A stretch of DNA of 64,000 nt from Bacilli bacterium (GTDB lineage Bacteria; Bacillota_I; Bacilli_A; RF39; UBA660), in contig JAEENX010000007.1 in the NCBI GenBank assembly GCA_016283935.1, positions 139,123-203,122 of the forward strand, in the 5' to 3' direction. Position 1 is the stretch's first letter; each line of letters opens with the position of its first letter. The position numbers were made by a program, and so were the translations under genes. Shown here one piece after another: positions 53,901-61,557 of this stretch. The notes beneath the pieces were generated by a model. That model was not told where the DNA came from, ran no database searches, and worked only from the letters and a program-made list of their open reading frames with translations.

Positions 53901-56275
53901 TGCAGTAATAAAAATTGATTTAATTTACCATTAGTTATACCTACTTGAGGTATTCCTAATAAATTAACGAAGTCAAATCTAACACTAGAAATATTCATAT
54001 TATGAAGATTTCTCATATATAAAGTATAATCAGGTTTGTTATCTCCATTTTCATCCAAACTTCTAATTGTAACTTGAACACTGTTATTTGTATTTGCAAA
54101 ATCACAATATAAGTCACTTGGACTATCTTGACTTGGCGAATAATGTAAATTATCTACTAGCATAATTACAGTACTATACAAATTATCATGTTTTGGAGTT
54201 TGAGCAGCTAGTTCGTAAGCTTTTTGTAATGTTGCAACAGCAGTTTGAGGTGTTTTACCATTGTTGTTATCATCATTTCCAGTTAATCCAGAATTGTAAT
54301 ATGAATTCCAATCAGCAAGAGTATAATTACTATTACCATTTAAAGCATTAAACATTTCATCATTAAAGGCATCTCCAACATAAATTGTATATGCCCAAAC
54401 AGGTTCAAAAGCCACTTTAGTAACTTTATCCGGAACAAGATAATATCCACCTTCAGCAAAAACTAAACCAATATCTTTTGAAATAGAACCATATCCACTT
54501 CTTATCGCATAATTATATGCTAAGTTATAAGCATCAGTATTATCAAAATATTCAGTACCATCCGAATCTAAAACATAAGCTAATCTCCAGCCAATCATTG
54601 TCATTTTATACCCGTTTTCATCTGAATGTGTCATTCCAATTTCAGAATTATATGGAAGAATAATTTTTTTATTTGTAAAATCGTTGGCTTCAACTTTTGT
54701 ATCATATATTTTAAGATTTTTTGTAGCTGCAGCATTAACATTTGCATGATATTCATATCTTAAACATCCATAATAATAACTTTGATTAACACAAGTCCTA
54801 GTTTTAGTAACTGTACCAAATTGAGTTAGTAATGTCCCATTATATGTAGTGTCTTCAGTACTAGTATTAACAGTAGCTCTTCTTAAAATTGGATAAGGAG
54901 AAACTGTAACGTCGATATACCATTCACCAATATCTTGATATCCAGTTGCTTGACTGTCTCTAGGATGTTCATCATATCCTAAATAATAATAAGACATATA
55001 TCTATAGTTATTTAAGTGTGCAATAAATCCATCAGATACAAAGTCATCTGAGTTTTTTGCAATTGAATAAGTTTCAGTTGCAGGATTTGTTGGCATATCT
55101 TTTGTATCACCACTCCACATATAGTAAGTATATGTAGGAGATTGAGATGTAGATATATTTCTCGGAGCATTATAAGCAAATCTATAATTATTATTTTTAT
55201 CAGACATTGTGATAGTACCATAGTATACTAAATCGAATACTACACTATTTCTATCATTCATATTTTCTGAATCTCTATCTCTATAACCAACTACTCCACC
55301 AATTTTAGTGTTGTTACCTAAAGTGTTATCACTGTTGATATTAACATATGAATAACAGTTAGCTACAGCGTTATTATTATTTTTATCAGCAATGAATCCT
55401 ACTAAAGAACCAATATAGTTTTTCTTAGAAGTATTCATTTCACCGATTGTTATAGTTCCTGATAAAACTCCTGAGTTATAAACAACTGCTTTACTACCAA
55501 CATATGATACCAAAGCACCAACATAATAATTAGCAGTTCCAGAAGTATTAATCTCAACATCATCAATTATAAAGTTTTTAACAACTGGTTTATCACCATC
55601 ACCAATTCTACCTAATAAAGAAATATCTCCTCTACCAGATTCATCAGTATCTATTTTTAAACCTTTAATATGTTTATAATTTCCATCAATTACACCCGAG
55701 AACAATTCATCAGATGCACTTCCAATATTAATTCCACCTAAATCAATATTTTCAGTAACTAAATAATATCTTCTATTATTTTTATTAAATGTTGTATAGT
55801 TTTCAGCTGATCTAAAGTTTAATAAAGCTCTAGGAGAAGCAATAATATAAGGATCTGCTTCAGTTCCAGTACCACCATCAAAGTTTGCATCTAAATTAGT
55901 AGCATCCCATGTTGGTACTGTTCCATCCCAACTAATATAATCTAATTCAACTTTTTGATTATAGTTAGGATCATCTTCCATAAACAGTTTATACCAGAAT
56001 GGAGTTTCTACTTCAGATACTTCTCCATTCATAAAGTTTTGGTTAATACCTCTTTTTGCAAATGTTCCAAATACATTAGATACAACAATTAGCACTAAGA
56101 AAATTGCACATATAATTGAAACAGTTCTAAATCTTGGATGTCTTTTAAAGAAGACGATAGAAGATTTAAAGAAATGTTTAATTGATAGTAATCTAGGTTT
56201 TATAATACGTTTATAAAATTTATCAATAGAACGTTTAAATTGAGTTGCTTCAGTTTTATGTCTAAACATCATCAT
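47990..56275 (-). CDS. Giant beta-helix surface protein, 2761 residues
   Basis: N-terminal basic tail of about 48 residues, membrane segment (about 52-70) ending VFGTFAKRG, which resembles the SipW junctions of its neighbours. Next, GLUG-like repeats (about 170-340). A beta-helix entry motif, DDNNNGKTPQTAVATLQKA, is near 668. A right-handed beta-helix follows (about 700-2000) with about ten VYGGGN/VFGGGN turns, then a beta-sandwich-rich region (about 2050-2761). There is no LPXTG and no C-terminal anchor. It is probably an adhesin or matrix scaffold, either anchored by its N terminus or released by a SipW enzyme. AGGAG lies 8 bases before the ATG, with TATAAT near 56305. Confidence 0.86.
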   Translation of the reverse strand: MMMFRHKTEATQFKRSIDKFYKRIIKPRLLSIKHFFKSSIVFFKRHPRFRTVSIICAIFLVLIVVSNVFGTFAKRGINQNFMNGEVSEVETPFWYKLFMEDDPNYNQKVELDYISWDGTVPTWDATNLDANFDGGTGTEADPYIIASPRALLNFRSAENYTTFNKNNRRYYLVTENIDLGGINIGSASDELFSGVIDGNYKHIKGLKIDTDESGRGDISLLGRIGDGDKPVVKNFIIDDVEINTSGTANYYVGALVSYVGSKAVVYNSGVLSGTITIGEMNTSKKNYIGSLVGFIADKNNNNAVANCYSYVNINSDNTLGNNTKIGGVVGYRDRDSENMNDRNSVVFDLVYYGTITMSDKNNNYRFAYNAPRNISTSQSPTYTYYMWSGDTKDMPTNPATETYSIAKNSDDFVSDGFIAHLNNYRYMSYYYLGYDEHPRDSQATGYQDIGEWYIDVTVSPYPILRRATVNTSTEDTTYNGTLLTQFGTVTKTRTCVNQSYYYGCLRYEYHANVNAAATKNLKIYDTKVEANDFTNKKIILPYNSEIGMTHSDENGYKMTMIGWRLAYVLDSDGTEYFDNTDAYNLAYNYAIRSGYGSISKDIGLVFAEGGYYLVPDKVTKVAFEPVWAYTIYVGDAFNDEMFNALNGNSNYTLADWNSYYNSGLTGNDDNNNGKTPQTAVATLQKAYELAAQTPKHDNLYSTVIMLVDNLHYSPSQDSPSDLYCDFANTNNSVQVTIRSLDENGDNKPDYTLYMRNLHNMNISSVRFDFVNLLGIPQVGITNGKLNQFLLLQNTDFEVTETVNTDLIDLNVGPANSVRVNGGYYNIFAGVNTQGNNSVSIKYILFGGKAYADLLTSGYVEYNGWANVATINVLGGRVKTLSSNYGYGGYNAINTYINLDGGYIDNFHGVYGSGSNRPVYININGSYINEFYAGGKLESSEMIDGVIVNVDNSRIGLYFGASEFGTIKNGAKNTINNSVIDQLYGAGYGGTTYFQYQGSISKDTSCRSTSYTTGTSGFEPGRSQQFNIVAGQDVYGNQIQKINVYFDGYYTAELISQNGCAISYFTKYYTYLSAATVDSVELYVSNSTINGDVYGGGNKGKVTTALTMVLTDTIVKGNVYGGGYSSSVETAKVFKNNDGYVAPEFISYAIDNKAKYPQYTTVTWIPFEEGEAWRSWGLTDWNNNTFKSEMYKGFGEVQSTDTYIELAGSGTTVYGNVYGGGNLATVNLDDGNGTLNLLINDGVKIRGSVFGGGNNAAVNGNIDLRIVNNGDTQTVINNVFAASNNGTVSGNAEVTINGHPKITNLYSGGNNSSVSETKAYIEGGEIENVYGGSNTNGDVGTSNVLVGELNSTGTLASFKKPTVDICQTGGLSYDVWVNNVDPTNWNNDNYTIKLYNATTNVTFVKYQFKLKAYLIGEFAHNRSNANIQIADHAIIIDERDRWDLQKSYPLEPGRVNTYSFAALWPEGFNYQMSQRDPDLYNYYWRYVEQYVIAYDADGNEYYLEGCKPEVRDQYGRRVSSSTTRVRQTVTIDKTAFNLPRIDEKISDITLGNVYGGNNIGGKTDSVNIMINGKNPGSTVEIGNIYGGGSKTVTGTNNSTNVRVAVNGGHITGSVFGSSFGDVNDATMETPATMYSTPYVLITGNATIDGSVFGGGYAKDANVGDADVPTSTYVYIDSGTIGENVYGGGYGDIIYGSSHVYVGLQNTITTQVRNIFGVGNNNSPFKNVTLAGNNSNATVNIHGTVFGGSETGSKDAESYDYKTKSVMQGIDIYVTDINRKVTVTIDKSIFGSGNYSSSGGTSYIYLTNWGTRNNPKRMASIQRADNVIMSNSSILLSGATDSTNKFDKVKYSFNNIKNLKLGNSSTIYSSAQANMLQNFYSYNGNCQNTNSEGVTTNGTLSTVTKNGNTITVDDDVKQVIRSASGGNRLYLLNGKGLNILTSEEIGDSFGNVYGMTFVGVYEDNNGTLTRNYFDTNYDFDARRTVTITNTDYSGYVLGGNRITNNNNQDYTVHGFYTNTFYSTNNSSSGRVYSTIINPTPENQAYYYWNIGSPSIAMEVNLTASKYSLSGMKSLAMYQFSNALKVSFDVVDFDASALNDGVSLIEPSSIPTIASSSDVAESVFGLSIETSDSGWINEGNTNFLKTANVNDSDTYDGTVRYDTSGSENIPRFVINFENSRNIKHDIDLGTVVITLKAHMFQENEVESTTTTIKVYVNLDTAYYDTDDYESSMAPGKYYKSFLSSKTNITPNSTFSTYFNMYASGNNIYTKAEEQYPGATIDHVLYTSYVLPVGTRITMLDISDNRDPKYYYYDVTGLEGDALKPSIDNKYTGDEDTFYSYPLSWFRRMDSTSDNNLFNEMEARSRYLIADKDSEGHDVTSTVEQFVFIVDFKDVTTHSSALPITNEEFYLALRATEAENQYVFSTPISETMEKMNFSLYDATDASFGLDVTDYPTSSESIYVDDVFDFSANITVNEKSISDEQYGNIAVRNTNYFQDRLGLRIGMFNITYDNEGNEIASQVVGDELAGAVFYIGETGYAPASNGLVRLKLADYVVNINKTITVDLRNSNIRSGLYEFRVTAFASADGLFAKQGDTITNSTDTFRLNLVNEKYGLNSEIAEESDTIIYKNGKTTGGEDTVDIDLSYFGSYVDPSIKVSLMRRSYSSINSYDYEEADISKVFDLSSTTFSDNSNLTATDLFDTSTMTIKSDALVGHGDSGEMGTYRISFKLRDDIELKTGTYRIMFTLYNGNHDVGDVYTYIIIKN

Positions 56276-56411
56276 TCTATCCTCTCCTTATTATTATTCA
56301 TTATTAATTATACTATAAATAATAATAAAAATATACATTTTTAGGCAAAAAATAACATAAAATTATATCACAAAACAATGTTGATAAATCTAGAGTTTTT
56401 AACATTTTACA

Positions 56412-56444
56412 TAAAAAAATAATCAGTTTACACTGATTATTTAA
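56412..56444 (-). terminator. Terminator of the McrB-like operon
   Basis: AAATAATCAGT-TTAC-ACTGATTATTT followed on the minus strand by TTTTT. It separates this operon from the giant gene. Confidence 0.82.
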
Positions 56445-57564
56445 TTATATTTAAAGCTCTTTGCTTGTTTCTATCAAAAGTATCTAAGTTCTTAGTAATA
56501 ATAGTCTTGATAGCGTTAAATCTTTGAGTTTGTTCACGTTTAACATTCTTAAATTCATTCTTAACAATGTTTAAGAATTTAGCATCTCTTAATTCAGGAT
56601 CGAAATCAATAAAATTCTTAATTGCTTTCTTTAAAGCAGCTAAGTTAACATCGTTCCAATCTATTTCTTCTTTTTTATTAGATGCTAATCTATTTAATAA
56701 TGCATAATCAACTAAGAATCCAACATCTAATCCTCTAGTTAATTCAGGATTATCAGTAAAGTTTCTAGAATATCTAGTTTCTTTTGTAGCATCATCTCTA
56801 TATCTTTCCATAAAATCCCATAAAGCTTCACATCTTTGGAAGTTAGGGTTATGTAAGATAAGGTTTGTCTTTTTAATTGGACTCTTAACAGGAGTAGCAT
56901 GCTCTTGTGTTAAAGTCTTATATAATTCAGTTAATGTGAAAGATGCAACATCTTTCTTTATCTTTTGAATACGCTCTTGAACTGTCATACCATCTTTTTT
57001 CTTATCAAGATTAGTAATATCAGTTGCATCTAAAGCAACGCTAATATTAATTTTTTCAGTACCAGTTCTAGTAGATCCTTTATAAGCTAATGTTCTAACA
57101 GAGTTAATACTATTACCCTTTAAAGCAGCAGGTCCATACATATTAATAAATGTTTGCATATTATTAATTAATGTATATAAGAATCTGTTTTCATATGTAT
57201 TTAATGTTTCTTCTTTTAATACATTTAATACTTTTTTAGGTCTAACTTCACCTTCATCCATATTGATATCATCAATAAAATTTGAATGTTGGCTTAAGTG
57301 AATAACTGATTCAACAGTTACTTTTTTAGACTTTTCAACTTGTAGAATTTCTTCATGATTAATGATGGCTTTCTTTGGTTCCATCAAAATATTATTGATG
57401 TAACGTACAGTATCTTCCATCATTTCCAACCAAGTTAAATCAACTTCACTTTTATGGAAGTTGGTTTTAACTTGAGAAGTTGATTTAGTATTAGAAGATA
57501 GTTCTGTTTTTAGGTTATCAGTCATATCATTATATGCTGAAATATAATTCATATCATTATTCAT
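56437..57564 (-). CDS. DUF2357-like protein without nuclease motif
   Basis: A 375-residue soluble protein. ETLNTYENRFLYTLINNM (near 125) and LILHNPNFQRCEALWDFMERY (near 245) match the DUF2357/DUF524 partner of McrB-like GTPases. In known members a PD-(D/E)xK nuclease domain follows; here no D...ExK motif is seen and the protein ends soon after a basic helical region. AGGTGAGTGATA precedes ATG 57564. It follows the McrB-like gene with a gap of 10 bases. It may relay GTPase motion rather than cut DNA. Confidence 0.72.
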   Translation of the reverse strand: MNNDMNYISAYNDMTDNLKTELSSNTKSTSQVKTNFHKSEVDLTWLEMMEDTVRYINNILMEPKKAIINHEEILQVEKSKKVTVESVIHLSQHSNFIDDINMDEGEVRPKKVLNVLKEETLNTYENRFLYTLINNMQTFINMYGPAALKGNSINSVRTLAYKGSTRTGTEKINISVALDATDITNLDKKKDGMTVQERIQKIKKDVASFTLTELYKTLTQEHATPVKSPIKKTNLILHNPNFQRCEALWDFMERYRDDATKETRYSRNFTDNPELTRGLDVGFLVDYALLNRLASNKKEEIDWNDVNLAALKKAIKNFIDFDPELRDAKFLNIVKNEFKNVKREQTQRFNAIKTIITKNLDTFDRNKQRALNIIK

Positions 57565-57574
57565 TATCACTCAC

Positions 57575-59149
57575 CTATCCCATCTTCTTTAATCTTTCAA
57601 GATATTCTTTACATTCTAAGAATTCTGTCTTACCAAATAATTTATTTAAGTAATTAATAAATCCATCGATTTCATCTCTAATATATGTTAAGTTTAATTG
57701 TTCAAATTTTCTTAAAATCTTACGAGCAATAAAGTAATCTACAGCATCGATTTCTTTTCCACCACATGCAACATAAACTGGAACGAAGTCTCTCATATGT
57801 TTAACAATACGGTTACCGAAAGCGATACGGAAATGTTGAATAACGTAATCGTCCATTTCCTCTACTTTTGAATACATCTCATCAGTTAATGGATGTTCTT
57901 CTTTTGCTTGTTTAAATAGTTTCATTAAATATGAAGCATTAATCTTTTCAGCTTCAGTAGGTATAGCCTCAAATGGTGTACCTTTTTCATTAATATCAAT
58001 TGGCATAGCACGGTCATATACCTTATCTGTAACCATGAATGTTGAATCATCGTTGTTGATTGTTCCGATATACCACATGTTACCAGGAATATGTAATTGA
58101 CCTTTTACTAAACGTTTAGGGTCATTTGGCCAAGATGATGGAACTATATCAATAATCCATTCATCTACTGATGGCATTTCTAGAATAGATAACATTTCCG
58201 CGAAGTAGTACTCAACTCTCGCGATGTTCATTTCATCTAGAACCATTGTATATACATCATCAGTAAATCCAGCTTTATACATTTCAGCTAGAACTCCTGA
58301 TTCATTAAACTTCTTAGTAAATTCGTTGAAGTATCCAAATAATTCTGTTCTATCTCTCCATGATGGTTGAACAGAAGCAATGTATGAATCATTTTTAACA
58401 AATTTTCCCCAAGCATATGCTAAGGAAGTTTTACCTGTACCAGAAATACCTTGCAAGATTACTAATCTTGTAGAAGCAATTGCTGATAAGAAAATATTCA
58501 TCATTTTCTTCGAATAATATAAACCTAATTTAGAAGCAGCAAAGTTTCTGAAATTATCAGATAATTCTTCAAGTGTGAAGTTATTACCATAATCTTGAAT
58601 CTTATAGTTTGCATATTCTAAATCTAGAGTACATAACTTAATAAATCTAGCATTAGGATCAACTTTAGAAGTTAAATCTCCTTCTTCTTGTTCTTCTTCA
58701 CCTTCAGCACCTTCAGTAGAAGTAGCAGCTGCAGGATTTTTACCATCCTTAGCTTTATCATTAGGTCCTAAACCTAATTGAGATACTTTCATTGCCATTA
58801 TGTCATCTTTTTCTTGTTGTAACTTTTTAACACTTTCTTGTAAGTCAGCAACTTCATTAAGTAACTCTTCTTGTTCTACTACTCTTTTTCTTAATTTAAA
58901 TATTTTTCTAACTATAAATACTATTAGAGCAATAATTAAAATTAAAATTACTAATACTAAAACAACTGATAGTACTACTAATATCCACATTCCACCACTA
59001 AATTCAGATGAATAGTCTCTTATAATTTTAATATATTCAGGTATATTAAAAATTGATATAAAACCATTAACTATTCCTTCAAATATTAGCTTAAAGCCAT
59101 TAAAAAATTGACTTAAAAAATCAAATAAAAATCTAAAGAATTCATCCAT
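57575..59149 (-). CDS. Membrane-anchored McrB-like AAA+ GTPase
   Basis: A 524-residue protein. An amphipathic N terminus (1-45), a membrane segment (about 52-80), a coiled coil (85-125), an acidic linker (about 140-160), and an AAA+ domain (about 215-480). It has Walker A QGISGTGKTS near 232, VQPSWRDRTELFGYFN near 260, Walker B VLDEMNIARVEYYFAEML near 300, and TINNDDST (McrB NxxD signature) near 365. McrB proteins are GTPase motors of restriction systems; the membrane anchor is unusual outside coiled-coil nuclease tandem (CoCoNuT)-type variants. AGGAAG lies before the ATG. It is divergent from the HerA-like gene. Confidence 0.87.
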   Translation of the reverse strand: MDEFFRFLFDFLSQFFNGFKLIFEGIVNGFISIFNIPEYIKIIRDYSSEFSGGMWILVVLSVVLVLVILILIIALIVFIVRKIFKLRKRVVEQEELLNEVADLQESVKKLQQEKDDIMAMKVSQLGLGPNDKAKDGKNPAAATSTEGAEGEEEQEEGDLTSKVDPNARFIKLCTLDLEYANYKIQDYGNNFTLEELSDNFRNFAASKLGLYYSKKMMNIFLSAIASTRLVILQGISGTGKTSLAYAWGKFVKNDSYIASVQPSWRDRTELFGYFNEFTKKFNESGVLAEMYKAGFTDDVYTMVLDEMNIARVEYYFAEMLSILEMPSVDEWIIDIVPSSWPNDPKRLVKGQLHIPGNMWYIGTINNDDSTFMVTDKVYDRAMPIDINEKGTPFEAIPTEAEKINASYLMKLFKQAKEEHPLTDEMYSKVEEMDDYVIQHFRIAFGNRIVKHMRDFVPVYVACGGKEIDAVDYFIARKILRKFEQLNLTYIRDEIDGFINYLNKLFGKTEFLECKEYLERLKKMG

Positions 59150-59249
59150 TTAAGACCATCTTCCTATTCTTACATAAGTATACCAAATAAAAAATATAAT
59201 TAAAAGATTAAATTTATATGAAATACTAGAAAATAACTATAAAATTTGG

Positions 59250-59270
59250 TATTCTATTATATATAGAATA
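59250..59270. promoter_or_regulatory. Dyad upstream of the HerA-like gene
   Basis: TATTCTAT-TATAT-ATAGAATA, a perfect 8-bp inverted repeat between the divergent McrB-like and HerA-like genes, just before the SD GGGTGAT. It could be an operator or an mRNA hairpin. Confidence 0.45.
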
Positions 59271-59283
59271 AAGGGTGATAGAA

Positions 59284-61047
59284 ATGTTTGGTAAAATACT
59301 AGGTTTTGATCAATCTAAAATTATACTTGAAAACATGAACGGTGTTGCCGATACAAATTACATCGGATACCACGTAGTATTTCCAGAACAAGATCATAAA
59401 ATAGTTGGAGAAATAGTTGGAATTGATTCTACTAAAATAATAGTTTTATTAATTGGTGAAATAATTAATAACAGATTCTCATCTGGTGTATTAAAGAAAC
59501 CATCAATGAATACAACATGTAGAATTATATTTAAATCAGAACTAGAATCAATATTAGGTAGTCAAAACTATTTGGATAAAAACAATTTATTATTTGGTAC
59601 ATCACCTATTTATAAAGATTATGTAGTAACTTCTAATTTAAATAATTTCTTTGCTAACCATTTTGCCATAATTGGTAATACTGGTTCAGGTAAATCATGT
59701 GGATTAGCCAGATTAATTCAAAATGTATTCTTTACTTCATCTAATGAAATACCAAGGAATGCACATATGTGTTTATTTGATGTATATGGTGAATATTACA
59801 ATACATTTGATGAAATGGAAAAATTCCCAGGATTACATTTTAAGAAATATACAACTCAATTAGACTTTGGTAATGCATCATTATTTGCAATACCTGCAAA
59901 CTTTTTAGGAGTTGATGATTTAGCTATATTATTAGGAGCAACAGATGCAACTCAATTACCTATCTTAGCAAAAGCATTAGATTTAGTTAAAATATTTAAA
60001 TCAAATGATCCTAAAGCTGAAGATTATAAAAATGATATTATAGCAAGAGCAATAATTGATATGTTATCAAGTGGTAAAACAAGTAATCAAATGCGTGACC
60101 AAATAGTATCACTATTATCAAGTTATAATACTCCATCATTAAACTTAAACTCAGTTATTAAACAACCAGGATATGACAGAACTCTAAGACAATGTTTAAA
60201 TATTGATGACCAAGGTAAAATTAATGCAATGAACTTAGTTGTTGAATTTATTCAATCATACATTAAAGTAGATAATTCTGATATTGATTTAAATCAAAAT
60301 ATAGTATATTCACTTCAAGATATTTATTATGCATTAGAATTTGCACTTATAAATGAAGGTTCATATACAAATGAATTAGTATATGATAGAAACAATGTAT
60401 TAAAATCAAGATTACAATCAATTATTAATTCAGATCAAATAAATTACTTTACTTCAGATAAGTATTGGACTAAAGAAGATTTTATTAAAGACTTCTTCTC
60501 AACAGCAGATGGTACAACACCATGTCAATTAGTAGATGTTAACTTATCATTTATTGATGATAGATTTGCAAGAAACTTAGTTAAGATATTCTCAAAATTA
60601 TTCTTCGAATTTACAACAGTAAATGAACCAAGAGGAGATTATTCAATACATATTCTTCTAGAAGAAGCACATAGATATGTTACAGCAGATACTGATACTG
60701 AAGTATTAGGTTATAACATATTTGATAGAATTACTAAAGAAGGTAGAAAATATGGTACTATCTTAGGTTTTATAACTCAAAGACCTAAAGAGTTATCTAA
60801 GACAGCTATATCACAATGTTCTAACTTCATAGTATTTAGATTATTCTACCCAGAAGACCTAGAAATAGTCAGAAGTATTTCATCAAATGTAACTGATGAA
60901 AATATTGAAAAGATTAAAACATTGCATCCAGGTATGGGATTAGTATTTGGTACAGCATTTAAAGTACCACTTCTAGTAAACTTCCCATTACCAAATCCAA
61001 TGCCAGTATCAACATCATTAAGAATTGTAGATTCATGGTATAAATAA
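59284..61047 (+). CDS. HerA-like DUF87 ATPase
   Basis: A 587-residue soluble protein of the HerA/FtsK superfamily. A small N-terminal HAS-barrel-like domain (1-110), Walker A IIGNTGSGKSCGLAR near 132, CLFDVYGEYYNTF near 168, Walker B ILLEEAHRYVTADTD near 458, then FITQRPKELSKTA (near 500) with the sensor and arginine finger positions. HerA pumps or resects DNA ends; bacterial copies often pair with nucleases in defence. No NurA is adjacent; only the McrB-like GTPase operon lies opposite. GGGTGATAGAA precedes ATG 59284. Confidence 0.88.
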   Translation: MFGKILGFDQSKIILENMNGVADTNYIGYHVVFPEQDHKIVGEIVGIDSTKIIVLLIGEIINNRFSSGVLKKPSMNTTCRIIFKSELESILGSQNYLDKNNLLFGTSPIYKDYVVTSNLNNFFANHFAIIGNTGSGKSCGLARLIQNVFFTSSNEIPRNAHMCLFDVYGEYYNTFDEMEKFPGLHFKKYTTQLDFGNASLFAIPANFLGVDDLAILLGATDATQLPILAKALDLVKIFKSNDPKAEDYKNDIIARAIIDMLSSGKTSNQMRDQIVSLLSSYNTPSLNLNSVIKQPGYDRTLRQCLNIDDQGKINAMNLVVEFIQSYIKVDNSDIDLNQNIVYSLQDIYYALEFALINEGSYTNELVYDRNNVLKSRLQSIINSDQINYFTSDKYWTKEDFIKDFFSTADGTTPCQLVDVNLSFIDDRFARNLVKIFSKLFFEFTTVNEPRGDYSIHILLEEAHRYVTADTDTEVLGYNIFDRITKEGRKYGTILGFITQRPKELSKTAISQCSNFIVFRLFYPEDLEIVRSISSNVTDENIEKIKTLHPGMGLVFGTAFKVPLLVNFPLPNPMPVSTSLRIVDSWYK

Positions 61048-61074
61048 AAGAAGATTTAATCTTCTTTTTTTATG
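61044..61074 (+). terminator. Terminator of the HerA-like gene
   Basis: AAAGAAGATT-TA-AATCTTCTTT followed by TTTTT; the stop codon is in the left side. It touches the next promoter. Confidence 0.82.
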
Positions 61075-61094
61075 TTATAATTCTATTAGGTGAT
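61073..61094 (+). promoter_or_regulatory. Extended -10 promoter and SD of the 145-residue membrane protein gene
   Basis: TGTTATAAT (-10 at 61076-61081), 6 bases, then AGGTGAT (61088-61094); ATG at 61098. Confidence 0.65.
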
Positions 61095-61097
61095 AAT

Positions 61098-61535
61098 ATG
61101 AAAAAAATATTAAAAGAAAATAGTATATATTTAATTATATTAACAATAGTTGAAATCATTATTAGTTCTATATGTACATTATCATTTGTTTACACTGATA
61201 CTTTAAACTATAATGATTCAATGATATTTAATGCATTAGGAATGCAAAAATTATTACAAACAATTTATTCATCTACATGGTGGGCATTAATACTAACAAT
61301 ATTAGCATTAATTGCAATACTATCTGTTACTACATTAGTATTTAAAAAGTTAGAATATTTATTTATAGGTACTTGTTTATGGATAGAAATGTTTATATTA
61401 ACATTAGACTTTAATAAGTCTCCTAAAGATTTATTCTTCTCTGCTTTATTAATACTACCAATTATAATTATTAATATAATTGTTTATAACAAAGAAAAAG
61501 AATTCTTACAAAATAAAAAGACATCTAAAAAATAG
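61098..61535 (+). CDS. Small polytopic membrane protein
   Basis: A 145-residue protein with four membrane segments (about residues 9-30, 55-77, 83-103, 112-131) and a Lys-rich C terminus. No family was recognised. A separate promoter and a shared terminator make it a single-gene unit. Function unknown. Confidence 0.75.
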   Translation: MKKILKENSIYLIILTIVEIIISSICTLSFVYTDTLNYNDSMIFNALGMQKLLQTIYSSTWWALILTILALIAILSVTTLVFKKLEYLFIGTCLWIEMFILTLDFNKSPKDLFFSALLILPIIIINIIVYNKEKEFLQNKKTSKK

Positions 61536-61557
61536 ATGTCTTTTTTATTTTCTTTTT
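61517..61557. terminator. Bidirectional terminator
   Basis: AAAAGACATCTA-AAAAA-TAGATGTCTTTT with T and A tracts, encoding the last codons of the plus-strand gene (KTSKK). Confidence 0.85.

Noticed and set aside
49704-55221. Several ORFs of 60-116 residues within the giant gene, on both strands
   Set aside because: They lie in other frames of a well-supported 2761-residue gene and lack ribosome binding sites.
47990-56275. LPXTG sortase-anchored adhesin
   Set aside because: No LPXTG, no C-terminal hydrophobic segment or charged tail, and no sortase in the window.
56437-59149. A standard McrBC restriction system
   Set aside because: No PD-(D/E)xK nuclease motif seen in the DUF2357-like partner, and the GTPase is membrane-anchored; listed as an unusual variant instead.
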